Shown: in pieces, positions 51,251-59,677 of the stretch
How the letters are laid out: the number at the start of each line of letters is the position of its first letter
Position numbering within the stretch: the stretch's first letter is position 1
Source of the DNA: CBDFKF01 sp965248765
GTDB taxonomy: Bacteria; Pseudomonadota; Alphaproteobacteria; VGEJ01
Reading direction: 5' to 3'
NCBI GenBank assembly: GCA_965248765.1
Contig: CBDFKF010000004.1
Location: 62,001 to 126,000, forward strand
DNA: 64,000 nucleotides
The notes under the pieces: generated by a model
Database searches by the model: none
What the model was told of the DNA's origin: nothing
What the model saw: the letters and a program-made list of their open reading frames with translations, nothing else
Made by a program: the position numbers and the translations under genes

Positions 51251-51625
51251 ATGAGGCAGAAATCCATGAGCAAGAACGACCCGGCGGAAAGAGCTGTTCG
51301 GGATATTCGCCGCAAGACGCGCAAGCAGTATTCGGCTGAGGAGAAGATCCGGATCGTGGTGTCGGGCCTGCGCGGCGAGGACAGCATTGCCGAGCTGTGT
51401 CGCCGGGAGGGGATCGCAGAGAGTCTTTACTACAGCTGGTCGAAGGAGTTCCTCGAGGCCGGCAAGAAGCGGCTTTCGGGAGATACCGCCCGCCAGGCGT
51501 CCTCGGGCGAGGTCAAGGACCTGCGCCGCGAGATGCATGACTTCAAGGAGGCGCTTGCCGAACAGGTGCTGGAGAACCGGCTGCTTAAAAAAAGCATGAT
51601 CGGGGATGGGGGAGACGGCGCATGA
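51251..51625 (+). CDS. IS3-family transposase OrfA
   Basis: A 124-residue HTH/leucine-zipper protein: RKQYSAEEKIRIVVSGLRGE, SIAELCRREGIAESLYYSWS, then a coiled coil (LRREMHDFKEALAEQVLENR). It overlaps orfB by 4 nt (ATGA), so OrfB is made by coupling rather than the -1 frameshift used by many IS3 elements. Confidence 0.92.
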   Translation: MRQKSMSKNDPAERAVRDIRRKTRKQYSAEEKIRIVVSGLRGEDSIAELCRREGIAESLYYSWSKEFLEAGKKRLSGDTARQASSGEVKDLRREMHDFKEALAEQVLENRLLKKSMIGDGGDGA

Positions 51626-52632
51626 GGTACCCCGCGTCTGAGAAGCTGGAGATCATCCGCCTGGTCGAACGCTCCCACCTGCCGGTCCGGCGCACCCTGG
51701 ACAAGCTGGGCATTCCGGCGACCACATTCTACAGGTGGTACGATCGCTACCGGGCCTTCGGCGAAGCCGGCCTTGAAGACCGTACCGGTGGTCCCGGCCG
51801 GATCTGGAACCGCATCGCCGACGATGTCCGCCGCCAGATCGTGGACCTGGCCCTCGATGAGCCGGAGTTGTCGCCGCGGGAACTGGCGGTGACGTTTACC
51901 GATACCAAGGGCTACTTCGTCTCGGAAGCGTCCGTCTACCGCCTGCTCAAGGCCCACGACCTGATCACCAGCCCGGCCTTCGTCGTCATCAAGGCAGCCG
52001 ATGAGTTCCGCGACAAGACCGCAGCCCCGAACCAACTGTGGCAGACCGACTTCACCTACCTCAAGGTCATCGGCTGGGGCTGGTTCTATCTGTCAACGAT
52101 CCTCGACGACTTCTCGCGCTACATCATTGCCTCGAAGCTGTGCACCACCATGCGGGCTGAAGATGTCACCGACACGCTCAAGCTGGCCCTCAAAGCGTCA
52201 GGTTGCAGCAGCGCGGAGGTCGTTCACAAACCCCGGCTCCTCAGCGACAACGGCTCGTCCTACATCGCCGGCGATCTTGCAGCCTGGCTTGAGGATCAGG
52301 GTATGGATCACGTCCGCGGCGCACCGAACCATCCCCAAACCCAAGGCAAGATCGAGCGTTGGCATCAGACCCTGAAGAACCGTGTCCTGCTGGAGAACTA
52401 CTATCTGCCGGGCGATCTCAAGGCCAGCGTCGGCACCTTCGTCGAGCACTACAACCACCGCCGCTACCACGAAAGCCTCGCCAACCTCACCCCCGCCGAC
52501 GTCTACTTCGGCCGGGACCACGCCGTCATCTACTTCGGCCGGGACCACGCCATCATCGAGAGAAGGAGAAAGATCAAAAACCTGACCATCAAAAACCGCC
52601 GCTTGGTGGCCCATCACAACCAAGCGGCTTAA
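51622..52632 (+). CDS. IS3-family transposase OrfB (DDE integrase core)
   Basis: A 336-residue protein: HTH (VRRTLDKLGIPATTFYRWYD), then rve integrase core with Asp in WQTDFTYLKV, Asp in LLSDNGSSYIAGDLA and Glu in TQGKIERWHQTLKN. Near the C-terminus a 27-bp tandem duplication repeats YFGRDHA(V/I)I. Confidence 0.93.
   Translation: MRYPASEKLEIIRLVERSHLPVRRTLDKLGIPATTFYRWYDRYRAFGEAGLEDRTGGPGRIWNRIADDVRRQIVDLALDEPELSPRELAVTFTDTKGYFVSEASVYRLLKAHDLITSPAFVVIKAADEFRDKTAAPNQLWQTDFTYLKVIGWGWFYLSTILDDFSRYIIASKLCTTMRAEDVTDTLKLALKASGCSSAEVVHKPRLLSDNGSSYIAGDLAAWLEDQGMDHVRGAPNHPQTQGKIERWHQTLKNRVLLENYYLPGDLKASVGTFVEHYNHRRYHESLANLTPADVYFGRDHAVIYFGRDHAIIERRRKIKNLTIKNRRLVAHHNQAA
52502..52555 (+). repeat. 27-bp tandem duplication inside orfB
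   Basis: Two copies of a 27-bp unit (beginning TCTACTTCGGCCGGGACCAC) lie head-to-tail, differing at one base, and duplicate nine residues of OrfB in frame. Confidence 0.9.
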
Positions 52633-52725
52633 CATCAATCAGGATGAGCCAGAGCCTCCGTTAAGAAACAGGCCCAGATGTCCCAAATGTTTTGATGACG
52701 GACAGACGGCCTGACGAAGGGCCAG

Positions 52726-52948
52726 TTGCGCAAACTGAATGCGCTGCGCAAATCGGTAGGGGACGAGATCGGCGAGCGCGCGTTCGCCACGTGGTTGGCG
52801 TCGCAGGGAACGGTCGACAGGAAGGAAGACGGGAACGCGGCGACGATCATCGACACTCTGTGGCCCCTGGTGGAGCAGGGCGCTCTTGCGATCCCGCTTG
52901 TTGCGATGCGGCCGCGGCCGGATCGTCGTCGAGGCCGCACGGCGCTAG
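52726..52948 (+). pseudogene. Small hypothetical gene with probable frameshift
   Basis: The first 57 codons (RKLNALRKSVGDEIGERAFA, TWLASQGTVDRKEDG, NAATIIDTLWPLVEQGALAI) look coding. Near 52892 a shift to another frame gives RLLRCGRGRIVVEAARR-stop (TAG 52946-52948), a more plausible end than the 84 Arg-rich codons that follow in the original frame. The start may be the TTG at 52726. Family unknown. Confidence 0.4.
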
Positions 52949-53159
52949 AGCGCCCAAGGGTCGTCCGTCGGGTCCGGACGCCGTCTTGCACCTGGAAGAT
53001 CCTCGTCGGCGCGGACGCTCTGGACGACGGTCGAGGAGGCGCCAGCCTTCCGGCAAGTGCTTGCATCGATCACCCTTGCGCTGGGATGGCGCCGGAACAT
53101 CGCCGGCTTGCCTCGGTACATTGGGAAAGGCGCCGCGATCCCCACATGTGAGATCGATC

Positions 53160-54266
53160 ATGAGAACCATCGTCTTGACCCTGTTGCTCGGGGTCGCTCT
53201 CTTCGTCCCCGCTGCGGCAAAGGAGGATGATCGCCTCGCCACCATCCATCTCCCGGAGGGGTTCGTCATCGAGCCCTTCGCGAAAGTCCCCAATGCACGG
53301 CAGATGGCCTGGGGCGAGAAAGGCACCCTTTTCGTCGGCACTCGCCGGGATGGGCGCGTGTTCGCGGTGACCGACAAAGACGGCGACGGTCGTGGCGAGC
53401 GCGTGCGTGAGGTCGCATCGGAGTTGCGGATGCCGAGCGGGGTCGCGTTCCGCGACGGAGCCCTCTACGTGGCGGCCGTCAGCACCATCCTCCGCTTCGA
53501 CGAAATCGAGTCGCGACTGGACGACCCGCCCACTCCCGTGATCGTCAGCGACCGGCTCCCGTCCGAAGGGCATCACGGCTGGAAGGTGCTGGAGTTCGGA
53601 CCGAACGGCCTTCTCTACTTCCCGGTGGGCGCGCCGTGCGATGTGTGTCGCACTGAGGGCTACCACGGCACCATCCTTCGGATGAGTCCGGACGGCTCGG
53701 GCATCGAGGTCTACGCACGAGGCCTCCGAAACTCGGTCGGTCTGGCCTGGCATCCGGTGACGGGCGAGCTGTGGTTTACGGATAACGGCAGCGATCACCT
53801 GGGCCCAGAGCTGCCGCCTGACGAGTTGAACAGGGCTCCCGGTGCCGGGCTTCATTTCGGGTTCCCGTTCTGCCATGCCGGCACGCTGCCCGACCCCGTC
53901 TTCAGCGGCGACGGGCGCTGCGCGGATACCGAGCCGCCTACCAAGGCACTGGCGCCCCACGTGGCGCCACTCGGCCTCGCCATTCATTCCGGAACCAACA
54001 TGCCGAAAGCCTATCGGGGCGCGGTATTCATTGCGGAACACGGACCTGGGAACCGGAGCGGAACGATCGGCTACCGGGTCTCGGTCGTGCGCCTCGCCGA
54101 CGACCACAGGACGGCGCTGGGCTACGCGGCATTTGCCCAGGGATGGTACGGAAACGGGCGGGCGTGGGGACGGCCGGCCGACATCCTGGAGGGACCCGAC
54201 GGCTCAATCTTGGTGTCCGACGATCGGGCCGGGAGAATCTACCGGATCCGGTACGTGGGTAGGTAG
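53160..54266 (+). CDS. Secreted sorbosone/glucose dehydrogenase-like six-bladed beta-propeller protein
   Basis: A 368-residue protein from ATG 53160. A signal peptide (MRTIVLTLLLGVALFVPAAA) is followed by a PQQ-dependent sugar dehydrogenase/sorbosone dehydrogenase-like propeller: LPEGFVIEPFAKVPNARQMA, GTLFVGTRRDGRVFAVTDKD, GLRNSVGLAWHPVTGELWFT and DNGSDHLGPELPPDELN. It probably oxidises or binds a sugar in the periplasm with PQQ, although PQQ-binding residues cannot be confirmed by eye. A longer open frame upstream (from 52692) is non-coding. Confidence 0.85.
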   Translation: MRTIVLTLLLGVALFVPAAAKEDDRLATIHLPEGFVIEPFAKVPNARQMAWGEKGTLFVGTRRDGRVFAVTDKDGDGRGERVREVASELRMPSGVAFRDGALYVAAVSTILRFDEIESRLDDPPTPVIVSDRLPSEGHHGWKVLEFGPNGLLYFPVGAPCDVCRTEGYHGTILRMSPDGSGIEVYARGLRNSVGLAWHPVTGELWFTDNGSDHLGPELPPDELNRAPGAGLHFGFPFCHAGTLPDPVFSGDGRCADTEPPTKALAPHVAPLGLAIHSGTNMPKAYRGAVFIAEHGPGNRSGTIGYRVSVVRLADDHRTALGYAAFAQGWYGNGRAWGRPADILEGPDGSILVSDDRAGRIYRIRYVGR

Positions 54267-54324
54267 GCTATCCATGTGCTGAAGACCTGGACGGCGTCGG
54301 ACGCATTACCGAAAGGAGGACGCA

Positions 54325-54618
54325 ATGGCGAAGGGTTACTGGGTAGGTTGTTACCGGGAGATCAAGAATCCCGCCGCGCTGGCGGAATACGCCAAGCCCG
54401 CAGGGCCTGCAATCAGGGCCGCCGGCGGCAAGTTCCTGGCGCGCGGCGGCCGTGTCCAAGCCTTCGACGCCGGCATTAGCGAACGCACCGTCGTTGTCGA
54501 GTTCCCGAGCTTCTAACAGGCGCTCGCCACCTATGAGAGTGCCGCCTACCAGGCCGCAGCCGCGAAACTCGAGGGCGCGGTGGTGCGCGACTTCCGGGTG
54601 GTCGAGGGAGTGGATTGA
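54325..54618 (+). pseudogene. DUF1330 family gene with in-frame stop
   Basis: MAKGYWVGCYREIKNPAALA, AAGGKFLARGGRVQAFDAG and VVVEFPSF are followed by TAA at 54514-54516, and then in the same frame QALATYESAAYQAAAAKLEG and VVRDFRVVEGVD to a TGA at 54618. One base change abolishes an intact 97-residue DUF1330 protein. AAAGGAGG precedes the ATG. Confidence 0.82.
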
Positions 54619-54770
54619 CGGCAAAGGGCGGCCCTGGTGTCCTGATTGAGAAGTCTTTATTCAACTCTGTCATGGACGCTGAATGATGTTTGGCAGAAGC
54701 GCTTACGTGGCCCGCGAGATCTACCGCATCCTCGCCGCCCCACCTGCTGCTTGACAAACATGAGAGCGTC
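54619..54770. other. Junction region with no recognisable gene
   Basis: The interval between the DUF1330 remnant and the IS3 scrap contains no open frame that looks coding on either strand. It is probably insertion-sequence debris. Confidence 0.3.
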
Positions 54771-54850
54771 CAGGGATCGCAGTACACCTCGATCGCCTTC
54801 GGCAAGCGATGCCGGGACGCCGGCGTGCGCCCCTCCACCGGATCGGTCGG
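54771..54850 (+). mobile_element. Scrap of an IS3-family OrfB (different element from the one at 51206)
   Basis: The plus-strand frame encodes QGSQYTSIAFGKRCRDAGVR and PSTGSVG, the second catalytic Asp region (normally SDQGSQYTS...GSVGDAYDNA) of IS2/IS407-like IS3 transposases. About 27 codons remain and join directly to the truncated dioxygenase. Confidence 0.75.
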
Positions 54851-55512
54851 GCGTCGTTCCGGAGACAGTGCAGGAACTGGAAGCCCGGTGGCTCCGCCCA
54901 GTTCGGCAGGTCGGTGTGGGGATGGACGCGCATCGCCGTATAGGCGTTCGAGTTGGGTCGGGCCACGCTTTCCACGTCGAAGTACTCGCCAAAATTGGTC
55001 GGCCGTGGATAGCAAATCCGCCGCGCAAATTCGATCACGGTGCGCGGCTCGATCGGAAGCTCGCGGACCAGCGCCACCCCATTGTCGCGCAGCCCGCGGA
55101 GCCACCGCAGCAGCCCCTCCCCGCCGGGGCCCAGGGTCGAATGGCCGGCGCTCGGCACGGCGCCCCCCGGCGTCGCCTCTGCGCTCGGCGCGGCACCGCG
55201 CACCTCGAAGGGGCCGGCGTGAGAGACCAGCCAATCCGCTGCATATTCGCTGACATGGCCGTCGAAGTCCCACACTACGCGCAGGTCGCCCAAACCGGTG
55301 ATCGCGGCGGATGTGACGCCAAGCGACTCCGGAAGGGTCGAGATGTCGAATGTACGTTCCTGGGTTTCCGGGTGCCGGCACGCGGTACACGCGCAGTTGT
55401 CGCGGAGCCACAGAGAGTCGAGCGCCATCACCCGATCGTCCGCCCACGTCATCCGGACCGATTCTTCGGCCACCGTCGCGCTCGTCATTTGGAGATTGGA
55501 TTCGCCGTTCAT
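54848..55512 (-). pseudogene. Gamma-butyrobetaine dioxygenase-like (GBBH/TauD) gene, C-terminus lost
   Basis: The N-terminal DUF971 zinc domain (MTWADDRVMALDSLWLRDNC, ACTACRHPETQERTFDIS) and the start of the TauD Fe(II)/2-oxoglutarate domain are intact, with RRICYPRPTNFGEYFDVESV and the HxD iron ligands in RVHPHTDLPNWAEPPGFQ. After FLHCLRNDA homology ends at about 54848, at the IS3 scrap, so the distal His and the 2-oxoglutarate Arg are missing. Intact relatives hydroxylate gamma-butyrobetaine to L-carnitine, matching the genes that follow. Several ATGs (55512, 55488) could be the start. Confidence 0.8.
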
Positions 55513-55637
55513 CCGCGCGTTCAACCTCCCGCGTAGTCGGCGATTGTACGTCCGATCCGGCCGCGGCGCGATCCTCTGCGGGCCCAAGATTTCGCTGCCC
55601 TTCTCTGCTAAAAGGTCTGAGCATTCGGCGGAGAGGC

Positions 55638-57743
55638 ATGATGGTCCCGAGCGAGAACTTGAAGCGGCTTCTCGATCCTCGGCATGTGGCCTTCGTCGGC
55701 GGCCGCGGTGCCGCCGGCGCCGCGCGCCAGTGCGCGGCGATGGGCTACGAGGGCGAGATATGGATCGTCAATCCCAAGCACGCGAACCTCGCCGGGCGGC
55801 CCACATTCGCGCGCGTCGAGGACCTTCCTACGGCACCCGACGCGGCCTTTCTCGCCGTTCCCCGCGAGGCGACGGTCGCGGTGGTGCGTGCGCTCGCCGC
55901 CGCGGGCGCCGGCGGATGCGTGTGCTACGCCGCCGGCTTCGCCGAAGCCGAAGCCGGAGCCGAGGGCGAGGTCCTCGAAGGCGAGCTCGTCGAAGCCGCC
56001 GGCGACATGGCGCTCGTCGGGCCCAACTGCTACGGCGTGATCAACGCGCTCAATGGCCTCAGTCTCTTCCCCCCGCCGCACGGGGCCACACGCATCGACC
56101 GCGGCGTCGCCATCGTCTCGCAGAGCGGCAACATCAGCCTCAACGTGACCATGAACGAGCGCTCGGTACCCATCGCCTGCGTCATCAGCGCCGGCAACCA
56201 GGCGGTCCTCGGGATTGGCGATTATGTGGCGGCGCTGGCCTCCGAGCCCAGGATTCAGGCGATCGGCCTTTACATCGAAGGCCTCAAGGACATCGCTGGG
56301 TTCAGCCGCGCCGCGGCGGCGGCGATAGACGCTAGCGTGCCCATCGTCGCGGTGAAGGCCGGCACCTCGGAAGCCGGCGCCCGGATGGCACTCAGCCACA
56401 CTCGCTCGTTGGCCGGGCCCGAAGAATTCTATTGTGCCCTGTTCGAGCGCCTGGCCATCGTTCGCGCCGATTCGGTGCCGGCGATGCTCGAAGCGCTCAA
56501 GCTTCTGGCGGCGTCGGGACCGCTCTCCGGTCGCCGGCTCGGCGTATTGACGGCCTCGGGCGGCGACGGGGCGCTCTTGGCCGACCGCGCGGCCAAGGCC
56601 GGGCTCGACCTCCCCCCACCGACGGCGGACCAGACGGCGGTCCTGGGCCGCGACCTCGCCGCCTACGCCAGCGTCGCCAACCCGCTCGACTACAACAATC
56701 CCTTGTGGGGCGACGCGACCGCGCTCGAACGCTGCTTCGCCGCCATGATGGATGGGCAATTCGACGCGACCGCGTTGATTCTGGACTATCCGCGACCCGG
56801 CTCCGAGGCGATCGAGGAATGGGACACCGCGGTCGATGCGCTGATCGCGGCACGGCGCAAGACGGGCAAGTCGGCGGTGGTGGTGAGTACGCTCCCCGAA
56901 CTCATGCCCGAAGCCGCGCGGCGACGGCTGATGGCGGACGGGATCGCGCCGCTGCAGGGTCTGGAGGAGGCCGTGGCCGCGCTCGCCGGTGCCGCCTGGG
57001 TCACCGAGCGGCGCGACCGGATTGCGGCGGCGGAAGGCGGGACCGAGGCCCTGCTCCTGCCCGCGGCCGGGGAGCTACCGGTGGCGGGCGCTCTCGATGA
57101 GTGGACGAGCAAGCGCGAGCTCGCTGCCTTCGGGTTGCGCCTGCCGGAGGCTCGCCTCGCCACGGCTGTCGAGGCGCCGGAGGCGGCGGTTGGCCTCGGC
57201 TTCCCCGTCGTGGTCAAGGCGGTGAGCCCGGCACTCGTCCACAAGACCGAGGTCGGTGCCGTGGCCGTCGGCCAGAAGACCGCGGGCGCGGTGGCGGCGG
57301 CCGTCGCCCGCATCGGCGCCGCCGTCGCCGGGGTGCCCGAGGCGGGCGAGCGCTTCCTCGTCGAGCGCATGATCGAAGGCGCCGTCGCCGAGCTCATTGT
57401 CGGCGTGCGCCGCGAGCCGCCTTTCGGCCTCGTCCTCATCGTCGGCTCGGGCGACGAGTTGGTAGACGTGGTGGAGGACAGCCAGGCGATCTTGCTGCCG
57501 GCGGACCGCCGCACGATCGCGGACGCGCTGGACTCGCTGCGTGCGGCGCGGCTCATGGACGGCTTTCGCGGGCGTCCGGCGGGCGATCGCGAGGCCGCCA
57601 TCGAGGCCATCCTCGCCATCGCCGCCTTTGCCGAACACCACCGCGATCGCCTGGTCGAGCTTGACGTGAACCCCTTGCCCGTCCTGCCCAAGGGCCGGGG
57701 CGCGTTCGCCGTCGACGCGATGATCCGCATGGCGGTGGATTGA
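55638..57743 (+). CDS. Acyl-CoA synthetase (ADP/NDP-forming), fused alpha-beta
   Basis: A 701-residue protein. The CoA-binding domain is DPRHVAFVGGRGAAGAARQC...IWIVNPKHANLAG. Succinyl-CoA-ligase-like domains follow with GPNCYGVINALNG, SQSGNISLNV and the phospho-His loop SHTRSLAGPEEF. The C-terminal ATP-grasp domain has TSKRELAAFGLRLPEARLAT, VVVKAVSPALVHKTEVGAV and VELDVNPLPVLP. It activates a carboxylic acid with CoA and ATP. The start is ATG 55638 (or 55641), after GGAGAGG; the frame upstream is non-coding. It heads a plus-strand operon with an acyl-CoA dehydrogenase and hydratase, fitting activation of carnitine, crotonobetaine or butyrobetaine. Confidence 0.9.
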   Translation: MMVPSENLKRLLDPRHVAFVGGRGAAGAARQCAAMGYEGEIWIVNPKHANLAGRPTFARVEDLPTAPDAAFLAVPREATVAVVRALAAAGAGGCVCYAAGFAEAEAGAEGEVLEGELVEAAGDMALVGPNCYGVINALNGLSLFPPPHGATRIDRGVAIVSQSGNISLNVTMNERSVPIACVISAGNQAVLGIGDYVAALASEPRIQAIGLYIEGLKDIAGFSRAAAAAIDASVPIVAVKAGTSEAGARMALSHTRSLAGPEEFYCALFERLAIVRADSVPAMLEALKLLAASGPLSGRRLGVLTASGGDGALLADRAAKAGLDLPPPTADQTAVLGRDLAAYASVANPLDYNNPLWGDATALERCFAAMMDGQFDATALILDYPRPGSEAIEEWDTAVDALIAARRKTGKSAVVVSTLPELMPEAARRRLMADGIAPLQGLEEAVAALAGAAWVTERRDRIAAAEGGTEALLLPAAGELPVAGALDEWTSKRELAAFGLRLPEARLATAVEAPEAAVGLGFPVVVKAVSPALVHKTEVGAVAVGQKTAGAVAAAVARIGAAVAGVPEAGERFLVERMIEGAVAELIVGVRREPPFGLVLIVGSGDELVDVVEDSQAILLPADRRTIADALDSLRAARLMDGFRGRPAGDREAAIEAILAIAAFAEHHRDRLVELDVNPLPVLPKGRGAFAVDAMIRMAVD

Positions 57744-57752
57744 GGGACGCCC

Positions 57753-58900
57753 ATGGACTTCGAACCCACGCCTGGGCAGACGCTATTGATCGACAGCATC
57801 CGCGCCTTCGTCGAGGCCGAGCTTGCGCCGCACGAAGAGGCGGTGGAGCGTACCGGCGAGGTGCCGCCGGAACTCGGCCAAGCCATCCGGGAGGCAGCCC
57901 TCGCGCACGGTTTTACGCGGCCAACATGCCGACGGCGTTCGGCGGCGGCGGGCTCGACAACCTGACGATGGTCTTCTTCGAGCGCGAGCTCGGCCGAACG
58001 TCCTACGCGCTGCACAGCCTGGTCGGCCGGCCCAGCAATATCCTGGCCGCCTGCACCGGCGATCAGGTCGAGCGCTACCTCGAGCCGGCGGTGCGCGGCG
58101 AGCGCGTCGACTGTCTGGCGCTGACCGAGCCCGGCGCGGGCTCGGATCTCCGCGCCATGGCGACCCGCGCGCTGCGCGATGGCGAGGACTACGTCATCAC
58201 CGGGAACAAGCATTTCATCAGCCACGCCGATGTCGCCGATTTCGTCATTCTCTTCGCCATCACCGGCGTCGAGGAAGGGCCGCACGGGGAACGCAAGCGC
58301 ATCACGTGTTTCCTGGTCGACAAGGGAACGCCGGGCTTCGAGGTCCGGCGCGGGCCGAGCGCGGTGTCGCACCGCGGCTATCACAACTGCGAGCTCGCCT
58401 TCGACGAGTGCCGGGTGAGTGCCGCCCAGTTGCTCGGCGAGGAGGGCAAGGGCTTCGAGCTCGCCGATACCTGGCTCTCCGCAAGCCGGCTGAGCGTCGC
58501 CGCCACCTGCCTGGGGCGGGCGCAGCGGGCCCACGAGATGGCCATCGAGTGGACCGCCAGCCGCCGCCAGTTCGGCCAGGCGATCGGCCGCTTCCAGGGC
58601 ACCTCGTTCAAGCTCGCCGACATGGCGGTCGAGATCGCCGCGGCCGAGCTGTTGACGCTCAAGGCGGCGTGGAAGCTCGACCGCGGGACCATGGCGCCGG
58701 AGGACGCGGCGATGGCCAAGCTTCTGGCCTCGGAGATGCTTGGCCGGGTGACCGACGCGGCGGTCCAGATCTTCGGCGGCATGGGATTGATGGACGAGCT
58801 GCCGGTGGCGCGCCTGTGGCGCGACGCCCGCTGGGACGGCACATCCGAGATTCAGCGCCACATCATCTCCCGTGCCCTCCTGCGCCCCCACGAGACCTAG
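57753..58900 (+). CDS. Acyl-CoA dehydrogenase family protein with 1-nt frameshift
   Basis: N-terminal helices (MDFEPTPGQTLLIDSIRAFV...AIREAALAHGF) are in one frame. From YAANMPTAFGGGGLDNLTMV the rest is in another. Adding one T to TTTT at 57911-57914 joins them into a 382-residue protein. FAD-site motifs CLALTEPGAGSDLRAM, TGNKHFISHADVADF and RRQFGQAIGRFQGTSFKLAD are intact. The usual catalytic-loop YEGTxEIQR reads WDGTSEIQR. Position between a CoA ligase and CaiD-like hydratase suggests a CaiA-like role on crotonobetainyl/gamma-butyrobetainyl-CoA. Confidence 0.87.
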
Positions 58901-58922
58901 AACCCGCCAAGCGGAGGAAACG

Positions 58923-59660
58923 ATGAGCGAAGCGATACGCCAGGCGCGCCGCGGCGCGGTATTGGAGATCACCATCGACCGGCCCAAGGCGAACGCCATC
59001 GACGCCGCCACCAGCCGCGACCTCAATGCCGAACTGATCGCCTTTCGCGACGATCCCGAGTTGCGGGTGGCTATCGTCACCGGCGCGGGCGAACGTTTTT
59101 TCTCGGCCGGCTGGGACCTCAAGGCGGCGGCCGCCGGCGCCGAACAGGGCGCCGATCACGGCCCCGGCGGCTTCGCCGGACTGACCGAGCTCTGGGACCT
59201 CGACAAGCCGGTGATCGCCGCGGTCAACGGCATGGCAGTGGGCGGCGGCTTCGAGCTCGCGCTCGCGTGTGACCTCATGGTCGCCGCCGAGCACGCCGAG
59301 TTCTTCCTGCCCGAGGTCAACATCGGCATGATCGCCGATGCCGGCGGCAACCTGCGCTTGCAACGGCGCATCCCGCGCGCCGTGGCCATGGAGATGCTGC
59401 TGACCGGCCGCCGCATGGACGCGGCCGAGGCGCTGCGCTGGGGCCTGGTCAACGCCGTCGTCCCCGCCGCCGCGCCGCTTGCCGTCGCCGCGGCCAAGGA
59501 GGTCGTCGCCGCCACCGATCACCTGAGCGTCGCCGAGGCATTCGCCGCGCTCAAAAGCGGCCGCCTCACCGCCTACGACAGGATGCGCGGCTCCAAGGAT
59601 TCCCTGGAAGGCCCCCGCGCCTTCGCCGACAAGCGCCCCCCCGTCTGGCGGGGTCGATAG
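58923..59660 (+). CDS. caiD: Carnitinyl-CoA dehydratase-like enoyl-CoA hydratase (CaiD-like)
   Basis: A 245-residue crotonase. ERFFSAGWDLKAAAAG, FAGLTELWDLDKPVIAAVNG, GGGFELALACDLMVAAEHAE and FFLPEVNIGMIADAGGNLRL closely follow the CaiD pattern. C-terminal RMRGSKDSLEGPRAFADKRP is also typical. It would interconvert crotonobetainyl-CoA and carnitinyl-CoA. ATG at 58923 after GGAGGAAACG. Last gene of the plus-strand operon, convergent with the dehydrogenase. Confidence 0.85.
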   Translation: MSEAIRQARRGAVLEITIDRPKANAIDAATSRDLNAELIAFRDDPELRVAIVTGAGERFFSAGWDLKAAAAGAEQGADHGPGGFAGLTELWDLDKPVIAAVNGMAVGGGFELALACDLMVAAEHAEFFLPEVNIGMIADAGGNLRLQRRIPRAVAMEMLLTGRRMDAAEALRWGLVNAVVPAAAPLAVAAAKEVVAATDHLSVAEAFAALKSGRLTAYDRMRGSKDSLEGPRAFADKRPPVWRGR

Positions 59661-59677
59661 GCGGGACCGCCCGCCCG

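Larger units (their letters stand above)
51206..52663 (+). mobile_element. IS3-family insertion sequence, about 1458 bp, apparently complete
   Basis: Terminal repeats TAACGGAGG...CTGGCTCATC bound two overlapping ORFs (orfA, orfB) in the IS3 arrangement. No clear target duplication is seen in the flanks (GGA/AGA). Confidence 0.85.

Noticed and set aside
52692..53159. N-terminal extension of the sugar dehydrogenase-like frame
   Set aside because: The segment is Arg/Gly-rich noise in a third frame; a clean signal peptide starts at 53160.
55350..55637. 96-codon N-terminal extension of the ADP-forming CoA synthetase
   Set aside because: It is antisense to the dioxygenase start, is non-conserved, and the family N-terminus begins at 55638 after a good ribosome-binding site.
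56786..59122. 778-codon minus-strand open frame
   Set aside because: Low-complexity Ser/Ala/Arg composition and fully antisense to the CoA synthetase, acyl-CoA dehydrogenase and hydratase genes.
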